Shown in pieces: positions 62,178 to 64,000 of a stretch of 64,000 nucleotides of DNA. Below the pieces are notes generated by a model. It did no database searches. It was not told the origin of the DNA and worked only from the letters and a program-made list of their open reading frames with translations. This DNA comes from Sphingomonas sp. LaA6.9 (GTDB taxonomy: Bacteria; Pseudomonadota; Alphaproteobacteria; Sphingomonadales; Sphingomonadaceae), in NCBI RefSeq assembly GCF_022601895.1, contig NZ_JAKVIO010000015.1, positions 21,667-85,666 on the forward strand, read 5' to 3'. The translations under genes and the position numbers were made by a program. The number at the start of each line of letters is the position of its first letter. Positions within the stretch are counted from its first letter, which is position 1.

Positions 62178-63227
62178 ATGTCGAAGACCACGATTGCATT
62201 GGAGGCGGCCGTTGCCGCAGTTATCGCAAGTACGCCTGAGGGCGACGTCAGGCCTACCGCGCGTCAGCGCGCCGAAGTCGACAAGGCATTTGCGCGCATC
62301 CTCAAACTGATCGCGCCGCGTATCCGTCACTTCATTCGCCAATATGGACTGGTCGGGCACTGGGAAGACGCCGAGCAGGCTTGCGCGATCGCCGTGCACC
62401 GTGCGATCCAGGCCTATGAGCCCGAAAAGGCCCAGTTCACGACCTTCGTCAACTGGCAGATCCGCGGCGAGCTGCAGAGCCTGCGCTTCCGGCTGATGGC
62501 CGATCAGCGTCCTTCGGCCAAGAAGGTCGAGGCGACGACCGTGTCGCTCAACGCGATCGCACATGGTGCGGAGGGCGAGGAAACGACGCTTGAATCGGTG
62601 ATCGAGGACGAGAACGCCCTGGCGCTGACCGAATCCGCTGCTTCCGACTATCTGGCCGATGCCGCCACGTCATCGCTGGTCGACAGCTATATCGATCATC
62701 TGCGCACCACCGCGATCGACCAGCTCCGCCGCCGCGCACGGCCGAAGAAGCGGGAACTGGCGCGTGCCGCGGAAGGTGGCGCCATGCTGCGCTCCAAAAT
62801 GCACGGCATCGATGCCGAGGAACTCGAAAAGCTCGAAGAGCGGCTGACGCGCAATCGCGACATCGTCGTGAACCGGTTGTTCGGCATGGGCGCGAGCGAT
62901 GCGGTCATCGACGATGCGGGGGTCACCAAGGAACGCGTCCGCCAGATCACCAAGCGCGCCGCAAAGACGATCGCCGAACTCGCGGGCACTGACCCCAAAT
63001 TCGTGATGATGGCCGAATATCGCAAGGTCGGCGTGTTGCGGGCCAACGAGCCAAAGCCGCGGGTCGATCGTTCGGTGGCACGCATGTGCCCGCCGGTAAC
63101 GATCCTGCCCGAAGCCAGCCAGCCGGTTAGCGAACTGCCCCGACTTTCAGCAGCAGTGCCCGATGGCATCGAGCACGTTGCGATCGATATTGCCGCTATG
63201 GATGTTCCGTCCACCTTGCGTCACTGA
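62178..63227 (+). CDS. Divergent sigma-70-family RNA polymerase sigma factor
   Basis: 349 residues. Region 2 is clear: LVGHWEDAEQACAIAVHRAIQAYEPEKAQFTTFVNWQIRGELQSLRFRLMA. Region 4 is short and degenerate: RNRDIVVNRLFGMGASDAVIDDAGVTKERVRQITKRAAKTIAELA, whose VTKERVRQI matches the sigma-70 -35-binding helix. No region 1.1 and no FliA-type region 3 are visible, and about 80 C-terminal residues match no sigma region. It closes the flagellar cluster with its own promoter and terminator and is a candidate for reading the TCCTATAA promoters. Not FliA. Confidence 0.8.
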   Translation: MSKTTIALEAAVAAVIASTPEGDVRPTARQRAEVDKAFARILKLIAPRIRHFIRQYGLVGHWEDAEQACAIAVHRAIQAYEPEKAQFTTFVNWQIRGELQSLRFRLMADQRPSAKKVEATTVSLNAIAHGAEGEETTLESVIEDENALALTESAASDYLADAATSSLVDSYIDHLRTTAIDQLRRRARPKKRELARAAEGGAMLRSKMHGIDAEELEKLEERLTRNRDIVVNRLFGMGASDAVIDDAGVTKERVRQITKRAAKTIAELAGTDPKFVMMAEYRKVGVLRANEPKPRVDRSVARMCPPVTILPEASQPVSELPRLSAAVPDGIEHVAIDIAAMDVPSTLRH

Positions 63228-63255
63228 ACATATTGAGCCTTCCCGGCTGGAATTG

Positions 63256-63288
63256 GCCCGCAGCGCAAATCATGCGCTGCGGGCTTTT
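63256..63288 (+). terminator. Rho-independent terminator of the sigma factor gene
   Basis: GCCCGCAGCGCA (63256-63267), loop AATCA, TGCGCTGCGGGC (63273-63284), then TTTT: a perfect 12-bp stem 28 bases after the stop. Confidence 0.93.
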
Positions 63289-63323
63289 CTATGCGCAGGG
63301 CGCGGCGGGGTTGGGGGGGACGT

Positions 63324-63863
63324 TCAGTTCGAGGTGAATGGTTGTGGCCGTATCAGTCTGCCAGTCCACAATCCGATTGAGCTGGCAAGTGCAGCAAGCA
63401 TCAGTAGCCCACCGAGAAACATGTCGCGATTGCGGCTGCCGAGAACGTAGTAATCGCCTTCATCGAACCTAAGCGTGGTCCTTCCTGATGTAGGTGCGTA
63501 ATATTCCATCCATTCGCCGCGCCACATTCCGATGAAATAAGCGTCCTTTTGGAGCCTCCCAAGCTGCGCGACAGCTTCCTCCCCAAACTGTCCAACTCCC
63601 GGCTCTACGATGAGATATGTGCCCTGATGCTGAGGTTGATCCTCCGACCACGTGAGAAGCTCTTCGTCGGTTGGCAATCGGCCATGCTGCTGGTGATATT
63701 CCCGCACAAATGCAGCTGTGGTTCGAAACTGGGCTGCAATCTGCTTGCTGTGTTCCACGGTGTGCTCAACCGAGCCGCGCCCGAAGCCGCCTAGCAACGA
63801 TACCATCGCGCAATAGAGCCCGATGCCGAGCAGGGCGATTGCCGCTGCCCGCCTCACCAACAA
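63324..63863 (-). CDS. Hypothetical membrane protein with two hydrophobic helices
   Basis: 179 residues if started at TTG 63863; GTG 63857 is an alternative and no strong ribosome site is seen. An N-terminal helix (AAAIALLGIGLYCAMVSLLGGF) and a C-terminal helix (MFLGGLLMLAALASSIGLW) enclose a soluble middle of about 110 residues (FVREYHQQHGRLPTDEELLTWSED..., GEWMEYYAPTSGRTTLRFDEGDYYVLGS), probably periplasmic. The family is not recognised. It is convergent with the sigma factor gene. The bases 63864-64000 upstream show no further gene. Confidence 0.75.
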   Translation of the reverse strand: MLVRRAAAIALLGIGLYCAMVSLLGGFGRGSVEHTVEHSKQIAAQFRTTAAFVREYHQQHGRLPTDEELLTWSEDQPQHQGTYLIVEPGVGQFGEEAVAQLGRLQKDAYFIGMWRGEWMEYYAPTSGRTTLRFDEGDYYVLGSRNRDMFLGGLLMLAALASSIGLWTGRLIRPQPFTSN

Positions 63864-64000
63864 TTCTCGATCATTGCGTCACCTCGGTGATAGGATCACA
63901 CAGCATCACAATGTCCGCAATGCCGGGGCGGGTTCAACTGGTCATCGCAACACCTCTCGTAGTTTATCGATGGGTGTATCGAAGCCCAAGGTCTTTCGTG

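Overview
The window looks like chromosome of an alphaproteobacterium of the order Sphingomonadales (Sphingomonas/Sphingopyxis type). The DNA is GC-rich, with many bidirectionally open frames that are only shadows of the real genes. It carries the sphingomonad palindromic repeat read as RAEPVEA / FDKLSPNG. The flagellar genes are arranged as in Caulobacter (flbT, flgFGAH, fliLM, a FlbD-type helix-turn-helix gene between fliN and flhA). I saw no tRNA, rRNA, CRISPR array, integrase or insertion sequence.

Layout. 1-2236: the end of rarA, then a PadR regulator coupled to a DUF2218 gene behind a perfect palindrome. 2374-6009: a glycosyltransferase, then divergent ldcA and mpl (murein tripeptide recycling). 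6188-11853: a secreted M3 peptidase and a trypsin-like autotransporter. 12060-15700: the branched-chain 2-oxo acid dehydrogenase operon bkdA1-bkdA2-bkdB; bkdB has a palindromic repeat inserted in frame in a linker. 15657-18346: HxlR regulator, aldo/keto reductase, short-chain dehydrogenase and a small membrane protein. 18464-26368: an XRE-cupin regulator with a peptide/amino-acid locus (membrane serine hydrolase, periplasmic amidohydrolase, DUF1611 protein, YkvI-type transporter, M19 dipeptidase). Two promoters in this locus share the same operator-like sequence. 26360-30945: MscS channel and a fragment of an exopolysaccharide locus. 31149-32330: an aromatic/aspartate aminotransferase.

32337-61987 is one large flagellar cluster: flgB, a FlaEY-like beta-propeller protein, fliG, fliH, fliF, fliN, a FlbD-type HTH-only protein, flhA, fliK, flgD, flagellin, flgH-A-G-F, fliL-M with two accessory genes, a secreted repeat protein, flgL-K-E, flbT, fliI, fliJ and a lytic transglycosylase. 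It ends with an unusual sigma-70-family factor (62178-63227). flgC, fliE, flgI, fliP, fliQ, fliR, flhB, fliA, motAB and flaF are not in the window and must lie elsewhere if the flagellum is functional.

The most interesting structure is regulatory. The octamer TCCTATAA stands at six flagellar intergenic regions, with close variants at three more. Three of these regions also carry a GGCAA-N3-TTGCC dyad. The cluster encodes both a stand-alone Fis-type HTH protein, in the place where Caulobacter has full-length FlbD, and a divergent sigma factor. Together these suggest a streamlined flagellar control circuit that differs from the classical sigma-54/FlbD scheme. A second candidate system is the XRE-cupin-controlled peptide locus with its shared operator.
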